Below, one piece after another: positions 1 through 9,200 of a stretch of DNA of 39,998 nt. The notes under the pieces are model-generated. The model made no database searches and had not been told where the DNA came from. It saw only the letters and a program-made list of their open reading frames with translations. Source of the stretch: Acidilobaceae archaeon. GTDB taxonomy: Archaea; Thermoproteota; Thermoprotei_A; Sulfolobales; Acidilobaceae. The DNA is taken from NCBI GenBank assembly GCA_027046245.1, contig JALTZJ010000058.1, positions 1 to 39,998 of the forward strand, given 5' to 3'. The stretch's first letter is position 1; each line of letters opens with the position of its first letter. Both the position numbers and the translations under genes were made by a program.

Positions 1-106
1 AGTTTACCCTCTCGAGCCCCGGGCTGGCCATGCCCAGGGCTGGTGGCCTCATCGGAGGAGCGATGGGGGCCTCTCCCTCCCATTCTCCCCCTTTAGAGGC
101 GTCATG

Positions 107-114
107 TTTAAATT
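107..114 (+). promoter_or_regulatory. TATA-like element upstream of the DUF89 gene
   Basis: A TTTAAATT box is centred about 36 bases before the GTG at 146. Archaeal TATA boxes lie about 26 bases before the transcription start, so the message would begin near 137 with only a very short leader. Bases 1-106 to its left hold no gene I can recognise. Confidence 0.45.
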
Positions 115-145
115 CTGGGTGGGTCCCTGTTAAGGGTAGCTTTCG

Positions 146-1039
146 GTGTCTGGGGGTGCCGGGGGCGATGCGGCTGGACTCGGGAAGCTTGTGACGAGGT
201 TCCTTGAGCCTGGTACTTGTGTTGAGTGCTTCCTCCACGCCCGGGAGGGGCTACCCGAGGAGAGGTTGAGGGGGTTCCTCGAGGGGGAGCCTAGCAGGAC
301 TAGGGCGTTCTTCGAGTCATACCGTTTACTTGCTGCTATTAGGGGCTCCACCCGAGGAGAGAGGGCTGCCCTGAATGATGCTGCGCTGGCGAGGCTCCTA
401 GTTATACGTGGCAGGCTAGTCGAGAGCCTAGAGTCCCTGCTTGGCGAGGTTGCCCGCGCTAATGGCGTCGACTTCAGGATGCTCTGGGATACGAGGGCTA
501 GGGGGGAGGCCCTCGTAGATCCGAAGGCTGTTAAGGCGCTGAGGGGGGCTGCTAGGGTTGCGTGGGTCCTGGATAATGCTGGCGAGGCTGTGATTGATGT
601 AGCCGCCGCTCTTGTGTTGGCCTCTAACGGCGCCGAGGTCTATCTTACCGCTAAGGGTGAGGAGTACGAGGTCGACGTAACTGCAGGGGAGGTAGAAGCG
701 CTCCTCGAGAAGGTGGCTAGAGCCCTAGGCCTGGACAAGCGGGGAGTAAAGGTTGTCTCCACGGGCACCATATACCCCGCAGTCTTCAGGAGCAGCGTCT
801 CCAGGAAGGCCATAGCGGCCCTAGAGGAGGCGGACATCGTGATAGCTAAGGGGATAGCGGCCTTCGAGGCCCTGACCGAGGAGTGCTGGCCCAGCCCCTC
901 CCGGGTTATAGTAGCTCTTACAGCCAAGTGCCCGCCCGTAGCGGCGGCCCTCGGCGTGGGGCTCGGGAGGCCCGTGGCGAGGCTGGGCTACCCCTGCAGG
1001 GCCCAGCCCGTCGCCTCCTCATCCTCGCACTCGTCGTAA
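146..1039 (+). CDS. DUF89 / ARMT1-like metal-dependent protein (damage-control phosphatase family)
   Basis: This is a 297-residue member of the DUF89 family, whose characterised relatives are metal-dependent phosphatases thought to clear damaged or over-phosphorylated metabolites. Seen in the sequence: a CVECF cysteine motif near residue 25, the family DNAGE motif near 142-146 followed by a conserved Asp (metal ligands in this family), an AKGIAAFE segment near 236 that matches the family KG-x-NxE motif, and an AKCPP motif near 261. The GTG start is close to a TATA box, so translation is probably nearly leaderless. It is followed by serA on the same strand after a gap containing a strong hairpin. 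The substrate cannot be told from sequence. Family assignment is firm, function is not. Confidence 0.8.
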   Translation: MSGGAGGDAAGLGKLVTRFLEPGTCVECFLHAREGLPEERLRGFLEGEPSRTRAFFESYRLLAAIRGSTRGERAALNDAALARLLVIRGRLVESLESLLGEVARANGVDFRMLWDTRARGEALVDPKAVKALRGAARVAWVLDNAGEAVIDVAAALVLASNGAEVYLTAKGEEYEVDVTAGEVEALLEKVARALGLDKRGVKVVSTGTIYPAVFRSSVSRKAIAALEEADIVIAKGIAAFEALTEECWPSPSRVIVALTAKCPPVAAALGVGLGRPVARLGYPCRAQPVASSSSHSS

Positions 1040-1070
1040 CCGCCTCCTCTGAGCCTTAGCATACCCCGCT

Positions 1071-1091
1071 CCCGGGGGGGCTTCCCCCGGG
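1071..1091. terminator. GC-rich hairpin between the DUF89 gene and serA
   Basis: CCCGGGGG (1071-1078) pairs perfectly with CCCCCGGG (1084-1091) around a 5-base loop and is followed by a short pyrimidine run. It could weaken or end transcription of the DUF89 gene. No TATA box is visible between it and serA, so partial read-through is possible. The terminator role is inferred. Confidence 0.4.
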
Positions 1092-1150
1092 GTTTCCCTC
1101 CAGTGTTTTGGTCTGGATTTGGCGGGTGCTTGGAGGAGGGTGGCTGCGCC

Positions 1151-2110
1151 GTGGCTGTGGGTGACGTGCTGGTGGTTGACGAGGTGTCTCCCCGGCTGCT
1201 TGAGGTGTTGGTGAGGGCCGGGGTTGAGGTGGAGTATAGGCCTGGGGCTGGGCGCGGGGAGCTTTTACGCCTCGTGCCCGGCTTCCGGGTGCTCATAGTT
1301 AGGGGTAGGACCCGTGTTGACAGGGAGGTTCTAGAGGCGGGTGCTAGTGGTAGGTTGAGGGCTGTTGTGAGGGCTGGGATAGGACTTGATAATATAGATT
1401 TGGAGGCTGCTAGGCGCCTCGGAGTCGAGGTCTACAATACTCCTGGTGCTCCCGTTGAGAGCGTGGCCGAGCTCACGGTCGGCCTAATGATAGCCGCTGC
1501 CAGGAGGATTGTGGAGCTGAACCTAGCCGCCCGGGAGGGCCGCTGGGTGAAGGGCTACGGCGTCGAGCTTTGGGGGAAGACGCTGCTCATACTGGGGCTG
1601 GGCAGGATAGGAAGTAGGGTTGCTGAGATAGCCCGGGTCCTCGGTATGCGGGTGAAGGCGTATGACTATCCAGAGGTTCTTGAGGCTAGGAGGGGGCTGG
1701 CGGAGCCTGTTTACGACTTATGCAGGGGCCTCCGCGAGGCTGACGTTATCAGCGTGCATTTACCTTTGACTAGGGAGACTAGGCGCCTCCTTGACAGGGA
1801 GAGGCTTTCATGCGTAAAGCACGGCGCCATACTAGTGAATACCGCGAGGGGCGCCATAATAGATCCGGAGGCACTCCTGGAGGCGGTGAGAGAGGGCAGG
1901 ATAGCCGCTGCGGCGCTTGACGTGCTCGAGGAGGAGCCGCCCCGGGGCGGGGCTGAGCTGGAGCTGCTCAGGCATCCGAGGGTGATAGTCACGCCCCATA
2001 TAGGCAGCCAGACGAGGGAGGCCCAGGAGAGGATAGCCCTGGAGGCTGCTAGGATAGCATTGAGGGTTCTAGGCGTGAATGGTGGAGGAGGCGGAGACGG
2101 CCATGCCTGA
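1151..2110 (+). CDS. serA: D-3-phosphoglycerate dehydrogenase-like 2-hydroxyacid dehydrogenase
   Basis: The protein is an NAD-dependent D-2-hydroxyacid dehydrogenase, most likely phosphoglycerate dehydrogenase, the first step of phosphorylated serine synthesis. Seen: the family signature around VRAGIGLDNID with its catalytic Arg, a Rossmann GLGRIG motif, a DVLEEEP segment with the catalytic Glu, and TPHIGSQT with the catalytic His. At about 320 residues it lacks the C-terminal ACT or ASB regulatory domains, as is usual for short archaeal forms. The frame opens at 1103, but a strong GGAGGAGGG Shine-Dalgarno sequence at 1132-1140 points to the GTG at 1151. Its end overlaps the aminotransferase start by 8 bases, so the two are probably translationally coupled in one pathway. 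Another 2-hydroxyacid substrate is possible. Confidence 0.85.
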   Translation: MAVGDVLVVDEVSPRLLEVLVRAGVEVEYRPGAGRGELLRLVPGFRVLIVRGRTRVDREVLEAGASGRLRAVVRAGIGLDNIDLEAARRLGVEVYNTPGAPVESVAELTVGLMIAAARRIVELNLAAREGRWVKGYGVELWGKTLLILGLGRIGSRVAEIARVLGMRVKAYDYPEVLEARRGLAEPVYDLCRGLREADVISVHLPLTRETRRLLDRERLSCVKHGAILVNTARGAIIDPEALLEAVREGRIAAAALDVLEEEPPRGGAELELLRHPRVIVTPHIGSQTREAQERIALEAARIALRVLGVNGGGGGDGHA

Positions 2111-3197
2111 CCATGGGAGGCCCCGGCTATTCACTCCGGGCCCCGTGGAGGTCGCGCCTAGAGTGCTTGCAGCCTCCTCCCGGGGAGTAGTGAGTCACAG
2201 GAGCAGCGAGTTCCGCAGGCTACTAGGAGACGTCGTGGGAAGGCTCAAGAGGCTACTCAACGTGGATGGCGGCGAGGCCCTAGTACTCCCGGGGAGCGGC
2301 ACCACCGCTGTAGACGCGATGACATGGAGCCTCGTGCCTCCAGGGGAGAGGGTGCTGGTGCTCAGCTGGGGCGAGTTCGGCGAGAGGCTAGCAGCCACCC
2401 TCAGGCTGAGGGGCGCCAGGGTAGACGTGCTGGCGGCCCCCTGGGGCTCCACAATCGACGCTGACGAGGCAGCCAAGGCGGCTCTGCGAGGCGGCTACCG
2501 CTACGTCGCCGTAGTTCACAACGAGACGAGCACGGGAGTAGCGTTCAGGGAGCTACACAGCCTAGCAGAGACCCTGGAAGCCGAGGGGGTGAGGCTGCTA
2601 GTCGACACAGTCTCAGGGGCCGGCGGCGAGGATATAAGGGTCTCCCAGAGGATATACGCCGCCGCCACTTGCAGCCACAAGGCCCTAGCAAGCATACCGG
2701 GCGTTGCCATAGTAGCCCTTAGCAGGAGAGCGGTTGAGGAGCTCGAAGAAGCCGGTGGAGCGCTAGCAAGGGCGCCTCCAAGCCTCGACCTCTGGAGGCA
2801 CCTCAGGTTCCTGAGGGACCGGGGCGAGACGCCCTTCACGCCGCCGGTCAACGCTCTCTACGCCCTCAGGGAGGCCCTGAATGTTATAGAGGAGGCGGGA
2901 GGCGTGGAGGCGTGGCTCCGCATCCACGCGAGGAGAGCTGGGATAGTGTATTCTAGCGGCGTGCCCCCACTGCCGGGGGAGGAGGATCTGTGGAGCCACA
3001 CTGTCGCCGCCTTCAAGGTTAGAGACGCCTTCAGAGTCAAGCGGGTGCTCGAGGATGAGGGCTTCCTAGTTGCCACGGGGATGGGCAGATTAAAGGGGAG
3101 CGTCGTGAGGGTGGGCTTGATGGGTCATCACGGGCTAGGCGAGTTCGAGGCCCTCGCGGAGGCCCTCTCACGCCACGCACGACCAGCTAGTATTTAA
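2103..3197 (+). CDS. Class V PLP aminotransferase (serine-pyruvate / alanine-glyoxylate type)
   Basis: A fold-type I, class V aminotransferase of the alanine-glyoxylate/serine-pyruvate group. It starts with the typical LFTPGPVEV stretch. A VDTVSG segment carries the PLP-binding Asp near residue 168, and the Schiff-base lysine is in CSHKALASIPG near residue 193. The frame opens at 2079, but a GGAGGAGGCGGAG Shine-Dalgarno sequence lies inside that extension and directs translation to the ATG at 2103, giving about 364 residues. It overlaps the end of serA. The pairing suggests it makes serine or phosphoserine from the SerA product, since no serC is visible, but serine-glyoxylate transamination is an equal alternative on sequence alone. 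Confidence 0.85.
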   Translation: MPDHGRPRLFTPGPVEVAPRVLAASSRGVVSHRSSEFRRLLGDVVGRLKRLLNVDGGEALVLPGSGTTAVDAMTWSLVPPGERVLVLSWGEFGERLAATLRLRGARVDVLAAPWGSTIDADEAAKAALRGGYRYVAVVHNETSTGVAFRELHSLAETLEAEGVRLLVDTVSGAGGEDIRVSQRIYAAATCSHKALASIPGVAIVALSRRAVEELEEAGGALARAPPSLDLWRHLRFLRDRGETPFTPPVNALYALREALNVIEEAGGVEAWLRIHARRAGIVYSSGVPPLPGEEDLWSHTVAAFKVRDAFRVKRVLEDEGFLVATGMGRLKGSVVRVGLMGHHGLGEFEALAEALSRHARPASI

Positions 3198-3240
3198 CCT
3201 TTAGATGGCTAAACCTATATACCTCGAGGGGTTTCCCGGG

Positions 3241-5136
3241 GTGCCGAGCAAGAGGAGGCTAGCCGGGGCGGCCGCTCTCCTGGCAGCCCTACTATTAATC
3301 CTTAATCCCCTCTTCCTCGCCGCTGTCTCTGCAGCTGAGGAGCAGCTGGTAGTCGGCGAGTGTAGGCTCCCCGTGGCTGCTGTGGCGAGCGGCGGCGGGG
3401 GAGTAGTGGGTTACGTTGACGTCAAGATGGTGTACCCAGGGACTGGTAGGGTATACTTGAGTACTAGTCCGGCCACCGAGGTGGACACCCAGGGTGCCGC
3501 CAGGCTCGCGGCCTTCGCCGCGGCGCTAACCGCGGGCGTCGACTTCACGAGGTACGACTACATATTCGACCTTGAGAGCCCCAGCGTGATAGTAGGCGGC
3601 CCCAGCGCCGGGCTACCCATGGCGCTAGCCACCCTAGCAGCCCTCCTAGGCCTCGACTGCGGCTCTACTCAGAGATTCGTGGCGACTGGCATGATGCTCC
3701 CCGACGGGAGCGTCGGCCCCGTGGGGGGCCTCAAGGAGAAGCTCCAGGCCGCAGCAGACTGGGGCGCCAACCTCTTCATAGTGCCCCGGGGCCAGCTAGT
3801 CTACAGGGACTACGAGAGGGTAGCCGAGAGGATAGGCCCCCTAGTCATAGTGCGTACAGTCCCGGTAGAGGTCGACCTGAGAGAGCTTGGCTCCCAGCTC
3901 GGAGTGGAGGTGGTAGAGGCTGCAACCCTCGCAGACGCCGCTCAGAAGGCCTTTAACATAGACCTAGAGCCCCGTAGGACCGCCGTGGAAGGCGCCGCGC
4001 CTGAAGGGCTAGACACCGTGTATAACACCCTAGCAGGGGAATACGAGGGGCTAAGGAAGGAACTGGGAGAGCCGCCGTCGTGGCTGGAACAGCTGGTGAA
4101 TGCAGCAGGGGAGATACACTCTGAAGCCTCGGAGGCGGCTAGCCAAGGACTCTACATGGCGTCCGTGAGGCTGGAGGCCGAAGCTCTAGCCCTCCTACAG
4201 GCGGCCGCTTGGCTGAAGAACGAGTCTAGTGGGGGAGACTGGAGCCTCAAGGAGCAGGCTGGCCAGGCCGAGGAGGCAGTGAATAGCGTAGAGCTGGGGA
4301 GCGACGAGTCAGACGTGCTAGCAGCTATCCTCCTCTGGAGGGCGGGAGCCAGCCTGGCGGCAGCCCTCCAAGGGCTCGGAGACGACTACACGGTGCCCAG
4401 GTCGATACTAGGAGTAGATATAGAGCCTGTAGTTGACCTAGCCAGGGCCCTCTGGCTAGCCAGAGCCTCGACCCTAGTAGCAGGCCTCGACTGGCACCGG
4501 CCAGCCCTGGAGGAGGAGAGAGTTAAGGCCCTCATGGGCCTCGCAAGCGACTCGATAGCATACGCCCTCGCCCTTACAGGCGGTAGAGACGAGACCGTAG
4601 GAGAGGCTGCGTCAGCCCTGAAGTCGGCCTCGGCGGCGGCAAGCAGCGTTGAGGCAGCGGGCCTCGCCTCGGTAGCGGCGGGCAAGGCCCTGGCAGCGGT
4701 GGCGTCCCCCTATTCTATAGACCCCGGCAACGCGGCTAGCCTAGCAGCCACAGGCGGCCCCGCAGCCCAGGCGCTACTACAGCTCTACGAGTGGGCAAAT
4801 GCTAAAGGCGAGAAGAGGCTTGCAGCTGAGGCAGCGTATACAGCCCTACTCCTCTCATGGCTTGAGACTCCTGCACAGCCCGCGCCAGGCGAGGAGAAGG
4901 AGACTGGAGGAGGGAAGGGGACAGGGGCTCCCACAAGCTCGCCCGCCGGGGAAACTGGAGAGGAGGGTGGAGCAGGGGCTCCTGGGGAGCCTGGCGGCGG
5001 CGAGCCGGCTTCGCCATTGAATGGTGAGGCTGGAGGAGTCGGCGAGGGGCTCACGGTGATAGCAGCTCTAGCCGTGGCTGTAGCCTCCCTCCTAGCGGGG
5101 GCTGCTATAGCGGCGAGGCTCCTGGGAGAAGGCTGA
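3241..5136 (+). CDS. Secreted or membrane-anchored archaeal Lon-fold serine protease (S16, no ATPase)
   Basis: An extracytoplasmic protease with a Lon (S16) proteolytic domain but no AAA module, as in the archaeal COG1750 group. Numbered from the GTG at 3241, the catalytic Ser is near residue 122 in GGPSAG and the catalytic Lys near 165 in GGLKEK. The 43-residue spacing matches Lon. A signal peptide with a basic PSKRR start and a long hydrophobic core lies at 1-33. The middle is alpha-helical and alanine-rich, a Pro/Gly/Glu-rich spacer (about 550-595) follows, and a final transmembrane helix ends in a short tail. The frame opens at 3205, but the 3241 GTG gives a better signal peptide and has GAGGGG at about 3229-3234. 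Its substrates and any partner are unknown. It ends 18 bases from the convergent GNAT gene. Confidence 0.8.
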   Translation: MPSKRRLAGAAALLAALLLILNPLFLAAVSAAEEQLVVGECRLPVAAVASGGGGVVGYVDVKMVYPGTGRVYLSTSPATEVDTQGAARLAAFAAALTAGVDFTRYDYIFDLESPSVIVGGPSAGLPMALATLAALLGLDCGSTQRFVATGMMLPDGSVGPVGGLKEKLQAAADWGANLFIVPRGQLVYRDYERVAERIGPLVIVRTVPVEVDLRELGSQLGVEVVEAATLADAAQKAFNIDLEPRRTAVEGAAPEGLDTVYNTLAGEYEGLRKELGEPPSWLEQLVNAAGEIHSEASEAASQGLYMASVRLEAEALALLQAAAWLKNESSGGDWSLKEQAGQAEEAVNSVELGSDESDVLAAILLWRAGASLAAALQGLGDDYTVPRSILGVDIEPVVDLARALWLARASTLVAGLDWHRPALEEERVKALMGLASDSIAYALALTGGRDETVGEAASALKSASAAASSVEAAGLASVAAGKALAAVASPYSIDPGNAASLAATGGPAAQALLQLYEWANAKGEKRLAAEAAYTALLLSWLETPAQPAPGEEKETGGGKGTGAPTSSPAGETGEEGGAGAPGEPGGGEPASPLNGEAGGVGEGLTVIAALAVAVASLLAGAAIAARLLGEG

Positions 5137-5154
5137 ACCCCTCCCTCCACCCCT

Positions 5155-6036
5155 TCAGCCGTGGATCCATGGCAGCCTGGCTTCCAGCACGTCGCGTAGA
5201 GGCTTTTTCACTAGCACCAGGTAGGGGCGACCCTTCCGGTCCCTAGCGTAGTCCACCCCGATGTACCCCTGGCTGACTAGGCTCCTCAGCGCCGCTCTCG
5301 TTGCCCTCCTCCACGCCACCGCAGCTCGAAGGCCGTACCTCTCCCTGACCTCGCCCACGCTAACCGGTATAGCTACCAGGGCTACATCACCTAGCGGCTC
5401 AAGCTCCCCGGGCTCCCTAGGCGCCGGCGAGTCTTCCGGGTGGGGTAGGGCAGTCCAGGCCCCGAGCGAGGCGAGGGCCTCGTAGCTGGGGCTCTTGAGC
5501 TCCCCGGAGAGCCTTAGGGATACCAGCCTTGAGTCGAGCCACCACTCCGCCTTCACCCTGTCACTCCCAAGCCCCCTGTTTATCTCGTCAGTCATCTCAC
5601 CATAGTAGTTCACGTGGTACTCCCTGAACACGGCGCCGAGCTTCGCCAGGTTGAACCTGCTATTCAGGCTCTGAAGCGGGTCCCACGTCCACTTAATCAG
5701 CCTAACCCCCCTCCCCAGCACCTCCTCCCTCTGCCTCGCCTTCAAAGCAAACCCAACACCCCTATACTTGAACCCCTCCGCCACGCCAGTAGCGTGGCTA
5801 TAAAAGTAGGGCTCCCCCCTCTCAGGGTGGACGAACCAGCCGTAGCTAGCCCCCACCATGCGGCCCTCTATGAAGGCGCCGAGTACAAGGCCACCATTAT
5901 CCACGAGACCCCTCAGGAGATGAGCAGGCGCAACCTCCCTATAATCCCTGCTACCCCACGCACTAGCATGAACCTCCACAGCCTCCTCAAGCTCCCTCGG
6001 ATCCCGGAGAACCCTAACCTCGACCTCCCCGCTCAA
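5155..6036 (-). CDS. GNAT-fold acetyltransferase (COG3375-like)
   Basis: A 293-residue GNAT-superfamily protein starting with TTG. The N-terminal 160 residues carry the fold. GNAT motif A, which binds the acetyl-CoA pyrophosphate, is visible as GFKYRGVGFALK near residues 93-104, followed by a conserved segment WTWDPLQSLNSRFNLAKLG typical of the COG3375 group of uncharacterised GNAT proteins. The C-terminal part (about 200-293) is less conserved and contains a YIGVDYARD-like end domain. No substrate can be named. The gene is transcribed alone from its own promoter and converges with the protease gene to its left. Confidence 0.75.
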   Translation of the reverse strand: MSGEVEVRVLRDPRELEEAVEVHASAWGSRDYREVAPAHLLRGLVDNGGLVLGAFIEGRMVGASYGWFVHPERGEPYFYSHATGVAEGFKYRGVGFALKARQREEVLGRGVRLIKWTWDPLQSLNSRFNLAKLGAVFREYHVNYYGEMTDEINRGLGSDRVKAEWWLDSRLVSLRLSGELKSPSYEALASLGAWTALPHPEDSPAPREPGELEPLGDVALVAIPVSVGEVRERYGLRAAVAWRRATRAALRSLVSQGYIGVDYARDRKGRPYLVLVKKPLRDVLEARLPWIHG

Positions 6037-6063
6037 CCCGCAGCCCAGCCCCCGTTATCCAAA

Positions 6064-6094
6064 CCTAGGTATAGCTAGGCACCACACAATTATG
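6064..6094 (-). promoter_or_regulatory. Promoter of the GNAT gene with an inverted repeat at the start site
   Basis: On the minus strand a CATAATTG box (6087-6094) is centred about 26 bases before 6065, giving a leader near 29 bases. The inverted repeat CCTAG-N6-CTAGG (6064-6079) sits over that predicted start and could be an operator. Both roles are inferred from position. Confidence 0.35.
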
Positions 6095-6134
6095 CAGTAA
6101 CATCGCCGGCCGAAAGGAGGCATGAGCACTCCCC

Positions 6135-6151
6135 CCCGGGTTTTTACCGGG
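6135..6151. other. Short GC hairpin with T-rich loop
   Basis: CCCGG and CCGGG flank a GTTTTTA loop between two divergent genes. It does not follow a gene on either strand, so a terminator role is not obvious. It lies between the promoter of the GNAT gene and the leader of the restriction gene. Confidence 0.3.
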
Positions 6152-6200
6152 CGGCCTTCACTCCTAGCCTCCCTCCCCTTTCCCCCCTTAAGCTGCGGGG

Positions 6201-6227
6201 CTTTCACCTCCAGTGTAGAGGTGAAGG
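6201..6227 (+). promoter_or_regulatory. Inverted repeat upstream of the restriction-modification gene
   Basis: CTTTCACCTC and GAGGTGAAGG form a 10-bp hairpin with one G-U pair and a 7-base loop, ending about 30 bases before the TTG start at 6256. Position suggests an operator or leader hairpin for the restriction-methylase. No controller gene is visible next to it. Confidence 0.4.
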
Positions 6228-6255
6228 GGGTTCTGTATACTGAGAGGCTGGTATC

Positions 6256-9200
6256 TTGCCATTGTTTCGGGAGATAGACGTTGATGAAGTTATGACGTGC
6301 TTGAAGACTGCTGCCAGGCTCGCCCGTACCGAGGAGGATCTACGTGTCAGGGCTTCTAGGTGCATAGAGGAGAAGATACTCGAGCCGCTGGGGGTCAATT
6401 GGATAGGTAGGTATGAGTATACCTTTGTGTCTGGGGGGAGGGCTGACGCGCTATACGGCCACGTTATCGTGGAGTATAAGGCTCCTGGGAGGCTCTCGGC
6501 TGAGGGTGACATAGCTAGGGCTAAGGAGCAGGTCGCCAGGTATATTATAGCGGAGGCTGGGGTGGAGGAGCGCTACCGCGACTTCCTCGGGATAATAATA
6601 AGTGATAGAGTGGCCTTCGTCCGCTACAATCATGTGACGGGGCAGTGGGTGCTGCGGGGCCCCTACGATATAAACAGGGAAAGCGTGATTAAGCTGATAG
6701 AGGCGCTGCGCGGCTTAAGGAGGAAGAGGCTGGGAGTAGAGGAGCTTCTAACAGATTTCGGGAGGCACCCGAAGACCGGGAAGATGAGCCCGCTGGCTGA
6801 GAGGGCCGTGAAAACTCTGTACCGGAGGCTCACCTCCTCGGAAAGCCGACGGGTAAGGATGCTGTTCGAGGATTGGAGGAGGCTCTTCACCCAGGCCACA
6901 GGCTACAGCCCTGAGAAGCTTAGGGGCCTCGAAAAGGAGTATGGCGTCACCGGTGGCGATGTGGATTATGACGCGCTGCTGTTCGCCATACACACTTACT
7001 ATGCTTTGATAATGAAGCTGCTGGCAGCTGAGATAGCGTACCTGTACGGAGCTGGGAGATGGCTCAAGTCGTACGTGGCGGAGCTGGAGGACGCCTACAT
7101 GCGGGGGGTAGGCGAGCTTAGGAAGGCCCTGGAGGAGCTGGAGAGCGGGGGCATATTCAAGAGGCTGCTAGGCATCACCAACTTCATCGAGGGGGACTAT
7201 TTCTCCTGGTATCTTGACGTGCTAGACCAGGAGCTGGCAGACGTTATAGCGGGGATCGCCAGGAAGCTCGCCGATTACGAGCCCGCGACGCCCCACCTGG
7301 AGCCAGAGAGTACTAGGGACTTGCTAAAACGCCTCTACCAACACCTAGTCCCTAAGAAGATAAGGCACGACCTAGGCGAGTACTACACCCCTGACTGGCT
7401 AGCCGAGCTCGTGCTAGACGAAGTAGGCTACACCGAGGAGTACTTCGAGGAGCTAGCTAGAGATGATCCCCTCGCCCCCTTCAAGCTGAGACTTCTAGAC
7501 CCGGCCAGCGGCTCTGGCACGTTCCTCGTGATAGCCCTCAGGAGGCTGAGGAGCTACGCGGAGAAGCATTTCATGCAGGACATAATGGCGGATTACGTGT
7601 TGAAGAACCTGGTGGGATACGACCTCAACCCCCTAGCAGTGCTGGCCGCCAGGACGAACTACCTGCTAGCGATAGCGGATATACTGTCCTACGCTAGAGG
7701 GAAGAAGGAGATACCAGTCTACCTGGCGGATTCTATCCTAGTAGAGTCTAGGACGGCCCTAGACGGCTCCTTCTACATCCTGAGAACCTCGGTGGGAGTC
7801 TTCGAGGTACCGAAGCAGATAGTCGATGAGGGCCTCCTAGGCGAGCTTTTAAACCTTATAGAGTACGGGGTTAGAAGCTTCTACGGCGAAGACGAGTTCC
7901 TAGAGCTGTTCAGGGTCAGATTGGAGCCCAGACTCGGGAAGGACTCAACCATAGACCATGGCCGCTTAAAGAAGCTCTACAGATTATTCCTGAAGTTAGA
8001 GGAGAAGGGAGAGAACCACGTATGGATATCGATAATAAGGAACGCCTTCGCGCCGCTACTAAAGGGGAGATTCGATTACGTGGTAGGCAACCCTCCATGG
8101 GTTAACTGGGAGAACCTACCCGAGGCCTATAGGCGGGCCTCGGAGAGTCTCTGGGCTAGGTACGGCCTCGTCCCCCCGAGGAAGGGCGCTCCCAGCATCG
8201 GGCGGGTTAAGAGAGACCTCTCCATGCTCTTCACAGCGCGCTCCATAGACCTCTACCTAAAGGATCACGGTAAACTCGGGTTCGTCATAACTTATACCGT
8301 CTTCGTGTCGAAGGCAGGCGAAGGCTTCAGGAGGTTCTTCGCGAGGGGGGTCAGGGATGTGAAGGCTAGGATCCTCAAGGTTCACGACCTGGAGGAGCTT
8401 CTTCCCTTCGAGGGCGCCCAGAACAGGACTGCCGTGCTGGTAGCTGAGAAGGGCGCCGCCACCTCTTTCCCCGTAGAGTGTGTTGTGTGGAAGAGCGGCG
8501 CCCGGAGTATGCCAGTCGAGGCGGAGCTAGAGGAGGTAGAGAGGAGCACTAGGAGGCTGCAGATGTTCATGGTGCCCCTGGTGCCTGGCTCCCCCGAGTC
8601 CCAATGGATAGAAGTGATAGACCCGGCTATCGCCAGTATACTGGGGAAGATAGTAGGGGGTCAAGGCGGCTACAGGGCCTATGCCGGCGTCTACACGGGG
8701 CTGAACAGCGTCTACTTCGTGGACGTCAAGGAGCGGAGAGACGGGCTAGTGCTAGTCTCAAACCAGGCCAGCGGAAGACGGAGAACACGACAAATAACTG
8801 TACATGTCGAGGAGGACCTAGTGTACCCGTTAATCAAGGGCAGAGACCTCGACAAGTGGAAGTATGAGCTGAGCGGCACGCACATAATCCTGCCAGTGAC
8901 TAGCAAGGGAGAAGTCCTAAGTTACAAGGAGTTAAAGACGAGGTACCCCCATGCATGGCAGTACTTCGCCGAGTTCTTCGACGACCTGATCAGTAGATCG
9001 GGGGAGCCCTACAAGTCTGCGCTGAAGGTGTACAGGGATCTGAGGAAGCGGGGCGCTAGCATTCTGGAGGCGCTACAGAAGGTTGAACAAACGGCGCGCA
9101 GGGCTCCCCCATTCTACTACGTCTTCAATGCCAGGCCCTCCCTCGCACCCTACAAGGTAGCCTGGAAGGAGGTCTCCTCTAGGCTATCAAAATACGGGTT

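Noticed and set aside
1103-1150. Longer start of serA
   Set aside because: The extra residues contain the Shine-Dalgarno sequence of the GTG at 1151.
4880-5030. Direct or tandem repeat in the protease gene
   Set aside because: The G/A-rich stretch encodes a low-complexity Gly/Glu/Pro spacer between the outside domain and the membrane anchor; no clean repeat unit.
5614-6078. A 154-residue frame antisense to the GNAT gene
   Set aside because: Pro- and Leu-rich shadow frame over a strongly supported GNAT gene; no motif.
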